Part shown: positions 54,208 through 62,799 of the stretch, piece by piece
Numbering within the stretch: position 1 is the first letter of the stretch
Layout: the number at the start of each line of letters is the position of its first letter
NCBI RefSeq assembly: GCF_020447105.2
Contig: NZ_CP096184.1
Coordinates: forward strand, 682,001 to 746,000
Direction of reading: 5' to 3'
DNA: 64,000 nucleotides
Source of the DNA: Demequina sp. TMPB413
Lineage (GTDB): Bacteria; Actinomycetota; Actinomycetes; Actinomycetales; Demequinaceae
Notes under the pieces: model-generated
What the model was told of the DNA's origin: nothing
Databases searched by the model: none
What the model saw: the letters and a program-made list of their open reading frames with translations, nothing else
Position numbers and translations under genes: made by a program

Positions 54208-56091
54208 ATGGCTGGCACGATCAACAGGGACGACGTTGCGTCCGTGAGAGAGCGTGCACCGATCGAGCAGATCGTCGGGGAGCACGTGACCCTGAAGCCC
54301 GCAGGGGTTGGCTCTTTGCGGGGGCTTTGCCCTTTCCACGACGAACGCTCGCCATCGTTCCACGTACGCCCTGGCGTCGGCCGGTACCACTGCTTTGGTT
54401 GCGGCGAGGGTGGCGACGTCATCGACTTCATCATGAAGCTCGATGGGATGAGCTTTGTCGAGGCGGTCGAGTACCTGGCGCCGCGCGCAGGGGTCGAGCT
54501 CCGTTACGAGGCTGGCGGCCAGCGCAGCGAACCGCAAGGGCCGCAAAGGGCCCGCCTTCTCGAGGCCCACCGCATCGCTGCCGAGTTCTACCGGGACGCA
54601 CTGACTAGCCCCGAGGCGAAGATTGGGCGCGACTTCCTCACCGAGCGTGGCTTTGGCAAGGAGGCTGCCGAGGAGTTCGGCGTCGGCTATGCGCCGCAGG
54701 GTTGGTCGGCGTTGCTCGATCACCTGAGGGCGCGCAACTTCGCCGAGCCAGAACTCAAGGCCACTGGCTTGTTCTCCGAGGGGCAGCGAGGGCTTTACGA
54801 CCGCTTCAGGGGCAGGCTGGTGTGGCCCATCAGGGACGTGACAGGCGAGGTCATCGGCTTTGGTGCCCGCCGCCTTCACGAGGACGACCAGGGGCCCAAG
54901 TACCTCAACACCCCTGAGACGCAGCTGTACAAGAAGGCGCAGGTGCTCTACGGGATCGACCTGGCAAAAGGCGCGATTCGCTCCGACAAGACCGCGGTCG
55001 TTGTCGAGGGCTACACCGACGTGATGGCGTGCCACTTGGCGGGGGTCAAGAACGCTGTGGCGACGTGCGGAACCGCCTTTGGCGAAGAGCACGTCAAGAT
55101 CGTGCGCAGGCTCATGGGGGATACCGGCGGCGCGCGCCTCACCGTCGGCGGCGTGGGCGCCAAGGTGGTGTTCACCTTTGACGGGGACGAGGCGGGTCAG
55201 AACGCCGCGCTGAAGTCCTTCAGCCTCGATCAACAGTTCCTGGCCCAGACGTTCGTTGCCGTCGATCCCGACGGCCTGGACCCATGCGACTTGCGCCAGC
55301 AGCGCGGGGATGGAGCGGTGCGAGCACTACTCGAGGCCAGGGTGCCGCTGTTTGAGTTCGTCATCAAGACGACGCTCGCAGGGCACGACCTCAACACTCC
55401 TGAGGGCAGGGTGACGGCACTACGAGCGGCGGCGCCGGTCGTGGCGAGGCTGCGGGATTCCGCGTTGCGCCCCGAGTACGGCAGAAGGCTTGCGGGATGG
55501 CTCGGCATGGACACCGACACCGTGCTGGCCACCGTGACGAAGGCGGGATCGACGGGCTCCCGGCCGGCAGGTGGCAGCCAGCCAGCCCCTCCTCAAGGCG
55601 GGCAGACCATGGGGCGCCCCGACCGTCGTGACCCGATGGTGCGAGCGGAGGCGCTCTCTCTGGGCGCGTTGCTCCAGGCGCCAGACGCGATCCGCGCCGA
55701 TCCTTCCGCCTTGCAGGTGGCCGACGATCTGGTGGCCGAGGCGTTCGCCGTACCTCAGTACAGGGCGGTGTTCTCCGCCATTGCCGCCGCAGGGGGAGTG
55801 CGAGCAGCAGGCAAGGACTGGGTTGCGCAAGTGGTCACGGAGGCAGGCGAAGACCTGGCAGGGATCGTCAACGAGTTGGCCGTCACCCCGCTGCCGCACG
55901 ACAAGCCGGAGACGCTTGGCGTCTACGGCGGCTCTGTCATGGGGAAGGTCCTTGACGGTCACCTGACCCGCAGGATCGGCGACCTCAGGGGCGCCATGCA
56001 GAGGGCAGGGGCGGGCACGGACGAGGCGCAGCGGCTCTTCGCAGAGATGATCGCCATGGAGACCAAGAGACGGTCGCTCCGGGGGGATTAG
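54208..56091 (+). CDS. dnaG: DNA primase
   Basis: 627 residues. CHC2 zinc finger: LCPFHDERSPSFHV...YHCFGCGEGGDVIDF. RNA-polymerase core with GFGARRLHEDDQGPKYLNTPET and TOPRIM VVVEGYTDVMACHLAGVKNAVATCGTAF plus FTFDGDEAGQNAAL. The C-terminal DnaB-binding helical region ends METKRRSLRGD. Normal length. Confidence 0.97.
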   Translation: MAGTINRDDVASVRERAPIEQIVGEHVTLKPAGVGSLRGLCPFHDERSPSFHVRPGVGRYHCFGCGEGGDVIDFIMKLDGMSFVEAVEYLAPRAGVELRYEAGGQRSEPQGPQRARLLEAHRIAAEFYRDALTSPEAKIGRDFLTERGFGKEAAEEFGVGYAPQGWSALLDHLRARNFAEPELKATGLFSEGQRGLYDRFRGRLVWPIRDVTGEVIGFGARRLHEDDQGPKYLNTPETQLYKKAQVLYGIDLAKGAIRSDKTAVVVEGYTDVMACHLAGVKNAVATCGTAFGEEHVKIVRRLMGDTGGARLTVGGVGAKVVFTFDGDEAGQNAALKSFSLDQQFLAQTFVAVDPDGLDPCDLRQQRGDGAVRALLEARVPLFEFVIKTTLAGHDLNTPEGRVTALRAAAPVVARLRDSALRPEYGRRLAGWLGMDTDTVLATVTKAGSTGSRPAGGSQPAPPQGGQTMGRPDRRDPMVRAEALSLGALLQAPDAIRADPSALQVADDLVAEAFAVPQYRAVFSAIAAAGGVRAAGKDWVAQVVTEAGEDLAGIVNELAVTPLPHDKPETLGVYGGSVMGKVLDGHLTRRIGDLRGAMQRAGAGTDEAQRLFAEMIAMETKRRSLRGD

Positions 56092-56141
56092 CGCGGCGTC
56101 GGGTCCGGGTGGCGCCCGACGCTCGAGGGCTGACAACAAGA

Positions 56142-56170
56142 AAGGCCAGCCCCGCTACGGGACCGGCCTT
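56142..56170. terminator. Hairpin between dnaG and the tRNA remnant
   Basis: AAGGCC and GGCCTT bracket an inner CCCCG/CGGG stem; read on the minus strand it is followed by TTTCTTG, so it was probably the tRNA terminator and may also stop dnaG. Confidence 0.55.
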
Positions 56171-56174
56171 CAAG

Positions 56175-56214
56175 CTCCCCCGACTGGACTCGAACCAGTA
56201 ACCTGCCGGTTACA
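56175..56214 (-). pseudogene. 3' part of a tRNA gene (probably tRNA-Asn) = prophage attachment site (left)
   Basis: Read on the minus strand: from within the anticodon loop through TAACCGGCAGGTT, T-arm ACTGG-TTCGAGT-CCAGT, then acceptor strand CGGGGGA and discriminator G. This matches the 3' half of bacterial tRNA-Asn(GTT), with a 5' acceptor expected as TCCCCCG. Upstream of the anticodon the sequence (GACCTG...) is not tRNA. No CCA is encoded. This is the classic remnant left when a phage integrates into a tRNA 3' end; the intact tRNA should lie at the far end of the prophage, outside this window. Confidence 0.75.
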
Positions 56215-56220
56215 GGTCTG

Positions 56221-56238
56221 TGTCGTCGCTCGACGACA
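56221..56238. repeat. Inverted repeat beside the attachment site
   Basis: TGTCGTC and GACGACA around GCTC, immediately inside the att core on the phage side. May be an integrase or accessory protein site. Confidence 0.4.
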
Positions 56239-56299
56239 AGCGCCGCATCGCCAGCGAGCGCCAGCGCGTCACCCGCCCCGACCTCGACCACAAGGCCGC

Positions 56300-56533
56300 A
56301 TGATGCTGCACCTGACACGCCAAGACGAGCGCATGATCGAAATCGACGCGATCACCTTTGCTGCGTTGGCGACGAGGTCTGACGTTCTCGACGAGTACCA
56401 GATGTGGGAGGTCGACCTCCTCGAAGGCCGAGTGGAGTGGTACGGGTCAGAGTTGGCGATGAGCCGCCTACGGCACTTCGCGTCAGCCGCCCGAGCACGC
56501 CGCATCGAACTGCGCGACGCCCGCGGTTTCTGA
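56300..56533 (+). CDS. Small phage protein, unknown
   Basis: 77 residues, MMLHLTRQDERMIEIDAITFAALATRSDVLDEYQMW... ending RIELRDARGF. Acidic/aromatic, no membrane segment; located between attL and the integrase where excisionase or superinfection genes are often found, but no helix-turn-helix is obvious. Alternative start at 56303. Confidence 0.5.
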   Translation: MMLHLTRQDERMIEIDAITFAALATRSDVLDEYQMWEVDLLEGRVEWYGSELAMSRLRHFASAARARRIELRDARGF

Positions 56534-56559
56534 GTCGTCGCCAACAGGCTCCAACCAGC

Positions 56560-57489
56560 ATGCCCATCCCCAACGCTGGCGCCAGCGTGCTCAAGTTCCC
56601 TGGTCCCAGGCCGATAATCACTGATGGCAACGACGCCGCAGGATTCGGGGGTCACATGTGGGAAGAACTCGTCGACGGCTTTTGTAGTTCGCTCGCCGCC
56701 GCAGGCCGAGCGCCAGGCACGATCAGACAACGACGCCACTACCTTCGCTCCCTCGCATACTCAGCACCCGACCCGCTCGCCGTGACACAACAGGCATTGG
56801 AAGCATGGATGGGCTCACACGACTGGGTGCCAGCCACACGCAAAACCGCGCGCACCAGCGCCATCATGTTCTACCGGTGGCTCGTCTCCACCGGCCAACT
56901 CAAAGAGTCACCCGCCAACGGACTTCTCCCGGTATCCGAGCCGCGCGCCATCCCCAAACCAGCGCCCGACGCGATCTACTTCGAGGCGATCGCAAACGCC
57001 CCCTACGAAGTCCGCATCATGCTCGCGCTCGCCCGACACGCCGCACTGCGATGCGTCGAAGTGTGCAAGGTCCGTGGCAACGACCTCGAGCGCGGCGACA
57101 TGCTGCGCGTTGTCGGCAAGGCTGGACACCAACGACTCGTACCCATCCGCGACCCACAACTACTCGCGGTCCTCAGGAGCACACCCGGCTACCTATTCCC
57201 CGGCGCCGTCGACGGACACCTCAGCGCCGCATGGGTCTCGAAGCAACTCGGACGGGCGCTGTCCGGCGAATGGACCGCCCACAAACTCCGCCACGCGTTC
57301 GGCACCAAGTCCTATCAGGCGGACCCCGACCTGCTCGCCCTAGCGGACGTTATGGGCCACGCGAACGTCAATACCACGAGACGCTACGCAGGCATCAATG
57401 ACCGACAACGCATCAGTGTCGTCGACGCGGGCGCCCCAGGAGAGGTATCCCTCGTGCCTGCCGCCTGGCAACGTCCACACGCCGCGTGA
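56560..57489 (+). CDS. int: Tyrosine-type phage integrase
   Basis: 309 residues from ATG at 56560. N-terminal SAM-like core-binding domain (AAAGRAPGTIRQRRHYLRSLAYSAPD), catalytic domain with Arg in RHAALRCVEVCKVRGND, HKLRHAFGTKSY (HxxR), GHANVNTTRRYAGIND (His and nucleophile Tyr). Shorter than lambda-type integrases because the arm-binding domain is absent, XerC-like in size. A frame extending back to 56404 lacks homology. Integrates the element at the neighbouring tRNA gene. Confidence 0.93.
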   Translation: MPIPNAGASVLKFPGPRPIITDGNDAAGFGGHMWEELVDGFCSSLAAAGRAPGTIRQRRHYLRSLAYSAPDPLAVTQQALEAWMGSHDWVPATRKTARTSAIMFYRWLVSTGQLKESPANGLLPVSEPRAIPKPAPDAIYFEAIANAPYEVRIMLALARHAALRCVEVCKVRGNDLERGDMLRVVGKAGHQRLVPIRDPQLLAVLRSTPGYLFPGAVDGHLSAAWVSKQLGRALSGEWTAHKLRHAFGTKSYQADPDLLALADVMGHANVNTTRRYAGINDRQRISVVDAGAPGEVSLVPAAWQRPHAA

Positions 57490-57887
57490 GTGCGTCGCGC
57501 TACGATGCCGTCATGATCGAGATCACGCAACGAGGCGGGACCTACTACGTGGAACGCCGAGGGCGCACGTGGGCGAAAGTGTGCTCGGGCATCCTTCTCG
57601 TCCCATGGCTTCTGTTGACACTTCTGCCTCTGCTTGCAGGGTACGGGTTCGCGCCACTCGACGTGGTGTGGACCCTCGTGTGGTTCACCCCGGCCGCGTT
57701 GCTGTCGTTTGGTCCAGGTCGCACCAAGCGGCACGAGATCATCGCGATGCTTGACGCTCGCGACGTCGCCGGCGGAGTTCTCATGACCGTCATGGATGCT
57801 CGCCAAGTCACGCACCAACTCGTCGTCAACGGCGACGCGTCAGCAGCGATGGCGAGTGCTCTGTCCGGTTCCCCGAACAGCGACTAG
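57486..57887 (+). CDS. Phage membrane protein, unknown
   Basis: 133 residues, GTG overlapping the integrase stop. ITQRGGTYYVERRGRTWAKV, two adjacent helices (about 36-58 and 62-80), then a hydrophilic tail. Probably a lysogeny-region membrane protein (possible exclusion factor), but I recognise no family. ATG at 57513 is an alternative start. Confidence 0.55.
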   Translation: MSASRYDAVMIEITQRGGTYYVERRGRTWAKVCSGILLVPWLLLTLLPLLAGYGFAPLDVVWTLVWFTPAALLSFGPGRTKRHEIIAMLDARDVAGGVLMTVMDARQVTHQLVVNGDASAAMASALSGSPNSD

Positions 57888-57896
57888 ACGCACAAC

Positions 57897-57944
57897 AAAC
57901 GCCCCCTCACGCTGCCCGGCGAACCGGTGCGTGAGGGGGCGTTT
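57897..57944. terminator. Bidirectional terminator inside prophage
   Basis: AAACGCCCCCTCACGC (57897-57912) and GCGTGAGGGGGCGTTT (57929-57944) make a 16-bp perfect stem flanked by A and T ends on both sides, between the convergent integrase-side genes and the lysis cassette. Confidence 0.9.
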
Positions 57945-57979
57945 GTGTCGTGTGCGGCCGTCAGTGCGGCCGCGTGCAA

Positions 57980-58441
57980 TCAGTACGCAGGGACAGCCTC
58001 TGACGGCGTCTTGGTGACGTTCTTAGCCAACGCAAGCAACGTCGTCGTCGCCGCGATCGACAACATCGTGGGCCAGTCGACCTCGAACACGTTGAGGACC
58101 TCGACTGCCGTGAGCAGTGTGATCAGAGAGTTGCCGAACGTGCGAGTGATCCGCCACACGACCGCAACCCACACAGGTCGAGCGGTCGCCGGATCCGGCA
58201 CATGCACGATCGACACGAGCAGCGACAAGCCACCCGAGCCGGCGGTGATGCCGACGACGAGAACCCAGTCGACGTCAGCAAGCGACGAACCAGCCGCGAA
58301 CAGCGACATCACGACGAGCTTCTCAGCAGCCTGAGAACCCGCGCGCTCGAGTGCGTCCTTCCAGAACGCCCAAGTAGCCAAACGACCCAGCCACATGGCC
58401 AGGGCAAACCGAATGCTTTGCATCCGTGTGGGGGGGAGCAT
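57980..58441 (-). CDS. Phage holin (r1t-like)
   Basis: 153 residues. The pattern TWAFWKDALERAGSQAAEKLVVMSLFAAG, SLADVDWVLVVGITAGSGGLSLLVSIV is that of r1t/actinophage holins, with two hydrophobic helices. A further pair of helices (ITLLTAVEVLNVFEV, MLSIAATTTLLALAKNV) makes it longer than usual, so it could be a holin fused to, or duplicated in, a second pair. Last gene of the lysis cassette, directly after the amidase (13 nt). Confidence 0.75.
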   Translation of the reverse strand: MLPPTRMQSIRFALAMWLGRLATWAFWKDALERAGSQAAEKLVVMSLFAAGSSLADVDWVLVVGITAGSGGLSLLVSIVHVPDPATARPVWVAVVWRITRTFGNSLITLLTAVEVLNVFEVDWPTMLSIAATTTLLALAKNVTKTPSEAVPAY

Positions 58442-58454
58442 GGTGATTCCTTCC

Positions 58455-59282
58455 CTAGTTCTGAATGAGTTCCGTCCACGACGCGGGGCCGCAGACGTCG
58501 TCCGGCTTGCCGTTCGTGCCGGTGTGCGGGTGGTCCTTCTGGAACTGGCGGAACCACGACTTGGTGAGCGTGCCGCCGATCTTGTCGGGACGCCCGGTCT
58601 TGGGATCGACGAGGCCCTTGGGGCCGTAACCCTGGGCCATCAGAAGCCCCTGCATCTGACCGACATCGTCACCGGTGACACTGACGGAGTCGGCGCGTGA
58701 CAGGTCGATACGGCGCATCGTGACGTTCACGGTGACCTTCCTTCCATTCGAGGGGGTAGAGGGGGTTGGCTTGGGGTTCGACACCGTCACCGGTGAGCCC
58801 GCGACCAAAGCGAGGAAGTCGTTCCAGCCGATTCCCTGAGATCCGGAGCGCAGGAACGTCGGGCAGTTCTTGCCGGACCAGTGGTTGTGCTGCACCACGC
58901 GCGACAGCGGGATCCCGTGCTGCGCCATCAGCTGGCGGGTGCGCGTCGCCGCGTTTTGCACGGCCTTGATGTAGTCGCCGTCACGGTTCACGCAGATCTC
59001 GATCGCGTAAGAGTTCAAGTTCCCGTTGCCCCTACCGTCGCCGGCGTGGAAGCACCGGTCCGTGTCGAGGTAGGACTGAATGGCCTCGCGATCGTCGACC
59101 TGCTCGTGCCATGACGCAGTGCGGACATTGCCGCGGGACTGCAAGTTCGCGTGAGCTTGTGCGTCGGCGCCGTCGTTGGGGTTCGCCGTCTCGTGGATCG
59201 TGATGTAGAGACGCTTGTTGGTGCCGGCGTACCGACGTGTTGCCCGTCGCCACAAGGCGACGATCTGCTGGAAGAAGCGCAT
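58455..59282 (-). CDS. Endolysin, N-acetylmuramoyl-L-alanine amidase
   Basis: 275 residues. Amidase_2-type zinc fold with RLYITIHETANP (first His), YAIEICVNRDGDY and VVQHNHWSGKNCPTFL (His and catalytic-side residues), then a Pro/Thr linker and a C-terminal repeat domain (MQGLLMAQGYGPKGLVDPKTGRPD...FQKDHPHTGTNGKPDDVCGPASW) resembling a peptidoglycan-binding module. Cleaves the wall of the host at lysis. Confidence 0.88.
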   Translation of the reverse strand: MRFFQQIVALWRRATRRYAGTNKRLYITIHETANPNDGADAQAHANLQSRGNVRTASWHEQVDDREAIQSYLDTDRCFHAGDGRGNGNLNSYAIEICVNRDGDYIKAVQNAATRTRQLMAQHGIPLSRVVQHNHWSGKNCPTFLRSGSQGIGWNDFLALVAGSPVTVSNPKPTPSTPSNGRKVTVNVTMRRIDLSRADSVSVTGDDVGQMQGLLMAQGYGPKGLVDPKTGRPDKIGGTLTKSWFRQFQKDHPHTGTNGKPDDVCGPASWTELIQN

Positions 59283-59341
59283 GGCGGTCTACCTCCTGGG
59301 GGTATACGAAAGCCCCACCGCAATCGCGACGGGGCCTGGGG

Positions 59342-59653
59342 TCAAAGGAACTGTGGGCGAGGTGGCGGTGGCGGTGGCTTCTCCTTCCAGATGTGATCCT
59401 CCAGGATGTCGATGAAGTCGCCCTGCGCCCGCTTGATCAGCGCATCAGCCTCACGAGCCGCCCACAGGACGTTGCACCGCTGCTCCCACATCGCGTCTCG
59501 ATCCTCCAGATCTTTGATGCGTTGCCTGTCGGCCTCGCGTTCTTGTTGTTCGACCTGGCGGGCGCTCGTGCGTGCCGACGTTCTCGCGACGAGCCATGAA
59601 CCCGATATGGAGACGATCGCGGTGATCAGTACAGCGGCAAGCGTGACGTCCAT
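59342..59653 (-). CDS. Small phage membrane/coiled-coil protein (possible spanin-like or lysis accessory)
   Basis: 103 residues: one N-terminal helix (LAAVLITAIVSISGSWLVA), a charged coiled coil (EQQEREADRQRIKDLEDRDAMWEQR) and a poly-Pro end KPPPPPPRPQF. Located just before the amidase, where lysis accessory or gp15-like proteins are found. Function is inferred from place only. Confidence 0.65.
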   Translation of the reverse strand: MDVTLAAVLITAIVSISGSWLVARTSARTSARQVEQQEREADRQRIKDLEDRDAMWEQRCNVLWAAREADALIKRAQGDFIDILEDHIWKEKPPPPPPRPQFL

Positions 59654-59770
59654 CGGTTCAGGCTCCTCAGCGGTCGGGGGGTCTTGGGCGCTTTCTTGGT
59701 CTGTCCATGCACGGGGATGCTCTTCGCTGACGGCGCGGACGACGTCTCGAGGTGACGCAGGCTAATCGGC

Positions 59771-60427
59771 CTAGACGGGTGCGTAAACGTTTCCGCCGCG
59801 AGGCCACCGTTGGGCGGTTCCACGGGGAGTCAGTGCAAGCGCTACTTGATGGTGATCTCCGACGGTCGATGACCACACCGGTGTATCTCCCTTGGGTACG
59901 TAGGCGGCATATGCGTACTTCGTGGTGCCGCCGCCGGCGACGGACCTCGCAATGGTGTTGGCCCCAAGCACAATGGTCGCGGAGTTCGTGGCGCCGAAAG
60001 TCGCGAGCACGAGTTGTGCGCTGGTGGAGGCGTCAGGGGATGTAGGTGTGACAGTTGCAGCGGTCGAGGACACAACGGTTGCCGCGTCCGAGATGGTGCT
60101 CACCTCCGACGCGGCAACAATCATCAGGGCAGCAGACGTGCTTCCCGTCATGTTCACCGTGATGGATTCGGCAGAGACGCCTGGCAGAGACCTTGTGTCC
60201 AGTTTGAACACCGATAGGTAGTAGTTCGTGCCTCCACCTGCTGCGGAGTCCACCTCAGTGAACGGAAGACCGCCCATCGTCACGGACGTCGGCGCATACG
60301 TGTCGTTGTAGACAACCGCGATCAGAAGAAGGTAGTCGACACGTCCGGATATCGATCCGAGCGAAAGCACCCTCACCGAGTCCCCGGAGGTCGGTGGCGT
60401 GATCGTCTGAAATGTGGGGGTGGCCAC
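59771..60427 (-). CDS. Phage tail/virion-associated protein, beta-rich
   Basis: 218 residues of Thr/Ser/Ala-rich beta sequence (MATPTFQTITPPTSGDSVRVLSLG, LLLIAVVYNDTYAPTSVTMGGLPF, HHQVALALTPRG). No catalytic motif. Position between the collagen-like fibre and the lysis genes suggests a tail-tip or adsorption protein. Family not recognised. Confidence 0.6.
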   Translation of the reverse strand: MATPTFQTITPPTSGDSVRVLSLGSISGRVDYLLLIAVVYNDTYAPTSVTMGGLPFTEVDSAAGGGTNYYLSVFKLDTRSLPGVSAESITVNMTGSTSAALMIVAASEVSTISDAATVVSSTAATVTPTSPDASTSAQLVLATFGATNSATIVLGANTIARSVAGGGTTKYAYAAYVPKGDTPVWSSTVGDHHQVALALTPRGTAQRWPRGGNVYAPV

Positions 60428-60428
60428 G

Positions 60429-61433
60429 CTAAGCCTCCAAAACCAGGTTGTGGATGGTGACTGTCACTGCCTCCGCACCCGCAGACCTGTTCTCGATTGC
60501 GGCATAGACGTTTCCGTCTTCCGTGACCGCACCAACCATCGGAATCACAGTTAGCGTTGGTGAGTCTGTGATGTCTATCGTCGCGTCTATGTAGCACTGG
60601 TGATTGCCGTCCGGAAATGAGTCAACGGACCTGCTAGCGTCGGCCGTTCGCGCTGCCGCCGTGGCGTAAAGGCGGATACGGCACGAAACATCGGCGTCGA
60701 TCTTCCACACCAGAACTGACGTACCAAGATCGAGTGTCACGTCCTCTGCAACAAACGGCGCGATCGACGCCGTCGTATGGATCACCGAGTCGCGCACGGC
60801 TCCAGACCCACTGCCGCCGGCGGGTGGCGACCACTGGGGCACGAGTCCCACACCGAGGGTGAGCACATCGGCTTCCGTTGCGCCCGTCGTGTCAGGCAGA
60901 CCGGATCCTGGGTCCTCGAGCGAGTAACCGCCAGCACCGTCCGTGGTTGGGACCTGACCAGCGGGGGCCGCGGTGGCATCGGGGACGCCAATACCGTCGG
61001 CGCCATCCGCACCGTTGATGCCTGGCTCGCCTTGGGGGCCCGAGTCGCCTTGTGGTCCTGCCGGGCCGGGATCACCCTGAGGGCCCTCGAGTGAAACCAG
61101 CCACTCAGTGACGGTGCCCACGAAGCCGTTGGCTTGTGCTACCTCGAATGCTGACAGTCCGTCGGCGCCGTCAGCGCCTGGCGCTCCGTCGATTCCGGGT
61201 GGGCCTGCGTCACCCTGTGGGCCTGCTGGGCCCGCTGGCCCTTGAATCCCGTCTGCTCCCTGTGGGCCTTCGGGACCTGCAGGACCTGCGGGCCCGTCGG
61301 CACCTGCCGGTCCTTGGGGGCCTGCTGGTCCGGCGTCGCCAGGGTCTCCCTTCGCCCCACGGGGGCCCTGGGAGTTCACGAACCCGGCAACCTGGATTGT
61401 TTGCTGGATCGCCTCAGCGACAGACTCGCTCAC
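60429..61433 (-). CDS. Phage tail fibre with collagen-like repeats
   Basis: 334 residues. Gly-X-Y runs occupy about residues 22-70 and 120-150 (GPRGAKGDPGDAGPAGPQG; GPQGDPGPAGPQGDSGPQG) around a GLSAFEVAQANGFVGTVTEW block commonly seen between collagen-like runs of phage tail proteins. The C-terminal 150 residues form a beta-rich head, presumably trimeric, for receptor binding. Overlaps the previous gene by 4 nt. Confidence 0.85.
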   Translation of the reverse strand: MSESVAEAIQQTIQVAGFVNSQGPRGAKGDPGDAGPAGPQGPAGADGPAGPAGPEGPQGADGIQGPAGPAGPQGDAGPPGIDGAPGADGADGLSAFEVAQANGFVGTVTEWLVSLEGPQGDPGPAGPQGDSGPQGEPGINGADGADGIGVPDATAAPAGQVPTTDGAGGYSLEDPGSGLPDTTGATEADVLTLGVGLVPQWSPPAGGSGSGAVRDSVIHTTASIAPFVAEDVTLDLGTSVLVWKIDADVSCRIRLYATAAARTADASRSVDSFPDGNHQCYIDATIDITDSPTLTVIPMVGAVTEDGNVYAAIENRSAGAEAVTVTIHNLVLEA

Positions 61434-61852
61434 GGCGCCACCTCTGTCCGGGTGACATCCCAGAACACGCGCACACGGCCCGTGGTGTGGCGAATCACGT
61501 TGTCGTCAGGGTCGGTGAGCTCGACGTCATACACCCCGCTCCGTCGACTGTTCCACGCTTCGTCTTCCGTCACGTCGTGGGGAAGGATGACCGTGAAGTA
61601 TCCGTCAGCAGCGAGCTCGATACGGGGGCCGGCTACGGCGTCTGACGAGAAGTCCACCCACACTTCGCCGCCGACCGCGTCACGCATCTGGGCACGTGCG
61701 GACCACCCTGCAGTTAGGTTCGGATACACAATCGGATCGTCACCGGTCTTCGTCCCGTAACGCAACGCGTTCACGGTGTCAGCCCCTTGGGGTACCTGCC
61801 ACTCACGCGACTGCAAAGCCTGATAGCCCGCTGCGTCGACCACTTCAGCCAT
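61430..61852 (-). CDS. Phage tail protein, LtfC-like beta-sandwich
   Basis: 140 residues; TVNALRYGTKTGDDPIVYPNLTAGWSARAQMRD and PHDVTEDEAWNSRRSGVYDVELTDPDDNVIRHTTGRVRVFWDVTR are typical of tail-associated LtfC/gp6-like domains in actinophages. Likely a fibre-network or baseplate adaptor. Confidence 0.6.
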   Translation of the reverse strand: MAEVVDAAGYQALQSREWQVPQGADTVNALRYGTKTGDDPIVYPNLTAGWSARAQMRDAVGGEVWVDFSSDAVAGPRIELAADGYFTVILPHDVTEDEAWNSRRSGVYDVELTDPDDNVIRHTTGRVRVFWDVTRTEVAP

Positions 61853-61875
61853 TCGATCCTCCTAGATGGTGACGG

Positions 61876-62799
61876 TCAAAGACCGGTCTGACGTTGACGA
61901 AGCGGCCACGAACCCGAATGCCCGCCGTTGCGACGTTGACGAAGCGGCCACCCGCCTGCGTTTCCTCCTGCGGTCTGGCGTTGCCGAGTCGTCCAGTAGC
62001 CTGCCAAATCATCTGGGTACGTGATCCGATACCGGGGAGGTGTGTACCGCCGTGCCGCCGTAGGAGGGAAGTTTGGGATCGCCGCCGTAGCAAAGAGGCG
62101 ATGCAGCGCACCAAAGTGCGTGTCGTGAGTACCGGTCAGGTGAGCCACGAACACAGGCATCGCCGTGATTACCGATGACCAAGTCTCTACGATGTGGTCC
62201 GAGTCCTGTCCGGTCGACGCAAGGGCGTTCCACTCACGCCACCCAGCGCCCGGGTAGGCCATCGCTCCGACGAAACCCCCGCCCATCTTCCACATCGTGC
62301 GAGCTTGCGACCACACCGCCTCACTACTCGATGAAAGGCTCGACCGGATCTGGAAGCGATAGTCAGCGTGCCACGAACCCACCAGCGACTCATATTCAAC
62401 GGTCGCGCCAGGAGGAACGTCGTCGGGGACGAACAACGGGTTGTCGTCGGTACTGGTATCGGCAGCGAGTTCGGCAAACGCGAACCGCGTCTCAAATGCT
62501 GACGACGATCCTGCCGTCGGTTCCCATACGTTGCTGATGATGGACGTACTCGGACCGACGTCCGGGGTGATCTCCTCAGAGGCCTCGGCATCGGGCCATG
62601 CGTCACCTGCCACCAGCGCCGCCCATGTAGGCGAGTCCGCCGTGAACATTGCCGCCCAGCGCGCGTCCCGCTCTGCGATCGACAACCCGTAGTCATCGGG
62701 CAACCAATTCATCTTCCGCCAGATGCTGGTGCGGTCCAGGTCTACTGGCCGAGACACCCACATGTCGTCGGGCTGAAACCAACCAGTCGTGGACGGCAT
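61876..62799 (-). CDS. Phage tail protein, unknown
   Basis: 307 residues. Unique N-terminal part (FQPDDMWVSRPVDLDRTS, RDARWAAMFTADSPTWAAL) and a C-terminus of repeated (W)PLRQRxxGG units (GGWPLRQRRNGGHSGSWPLRQRQTG). DNA of the repeats, with CGTTGACGAAGCGGCCAC twice near 61890 and 61937, is nearly identical. Start overlaps the next gene's stop by 1 nt. Function unknown. Confidence 0.6.
   Translation of the reverse strand: MPSTTGWFQPDDMWVSRPVDLDRTSIWRKMNWLPDDYGLSIAERDARWAAMFTADSPTWAALVAGDAWPDAEASEEITPDVGPSTSIISNVWEPTAGSSSAFETRFAFAELAADTSTDDNPLFVPDDVPPGATVEYESLVGSWHADYRFQIRSSLSSSSEAVWSQARTMWKMGGGFVGAMAYPGAGWREWNALASTGQDSDHIVETWSSVITAMPVFVAHLTGTHDTHFGALHRLFATAAIPNFPPTAARRYTPPRYRITYPDDLAGYWTTRQRQTAGGNAGGWPLRQRRNGGHSGSWPLRQRQTGL

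Noticed and set aside
56175..56214. Functional tRNA gene
   Set aside because: Only the 3' half can be folded; no D-arm or 5' acceptor strand is found to the right, where sequence is phage-derived.
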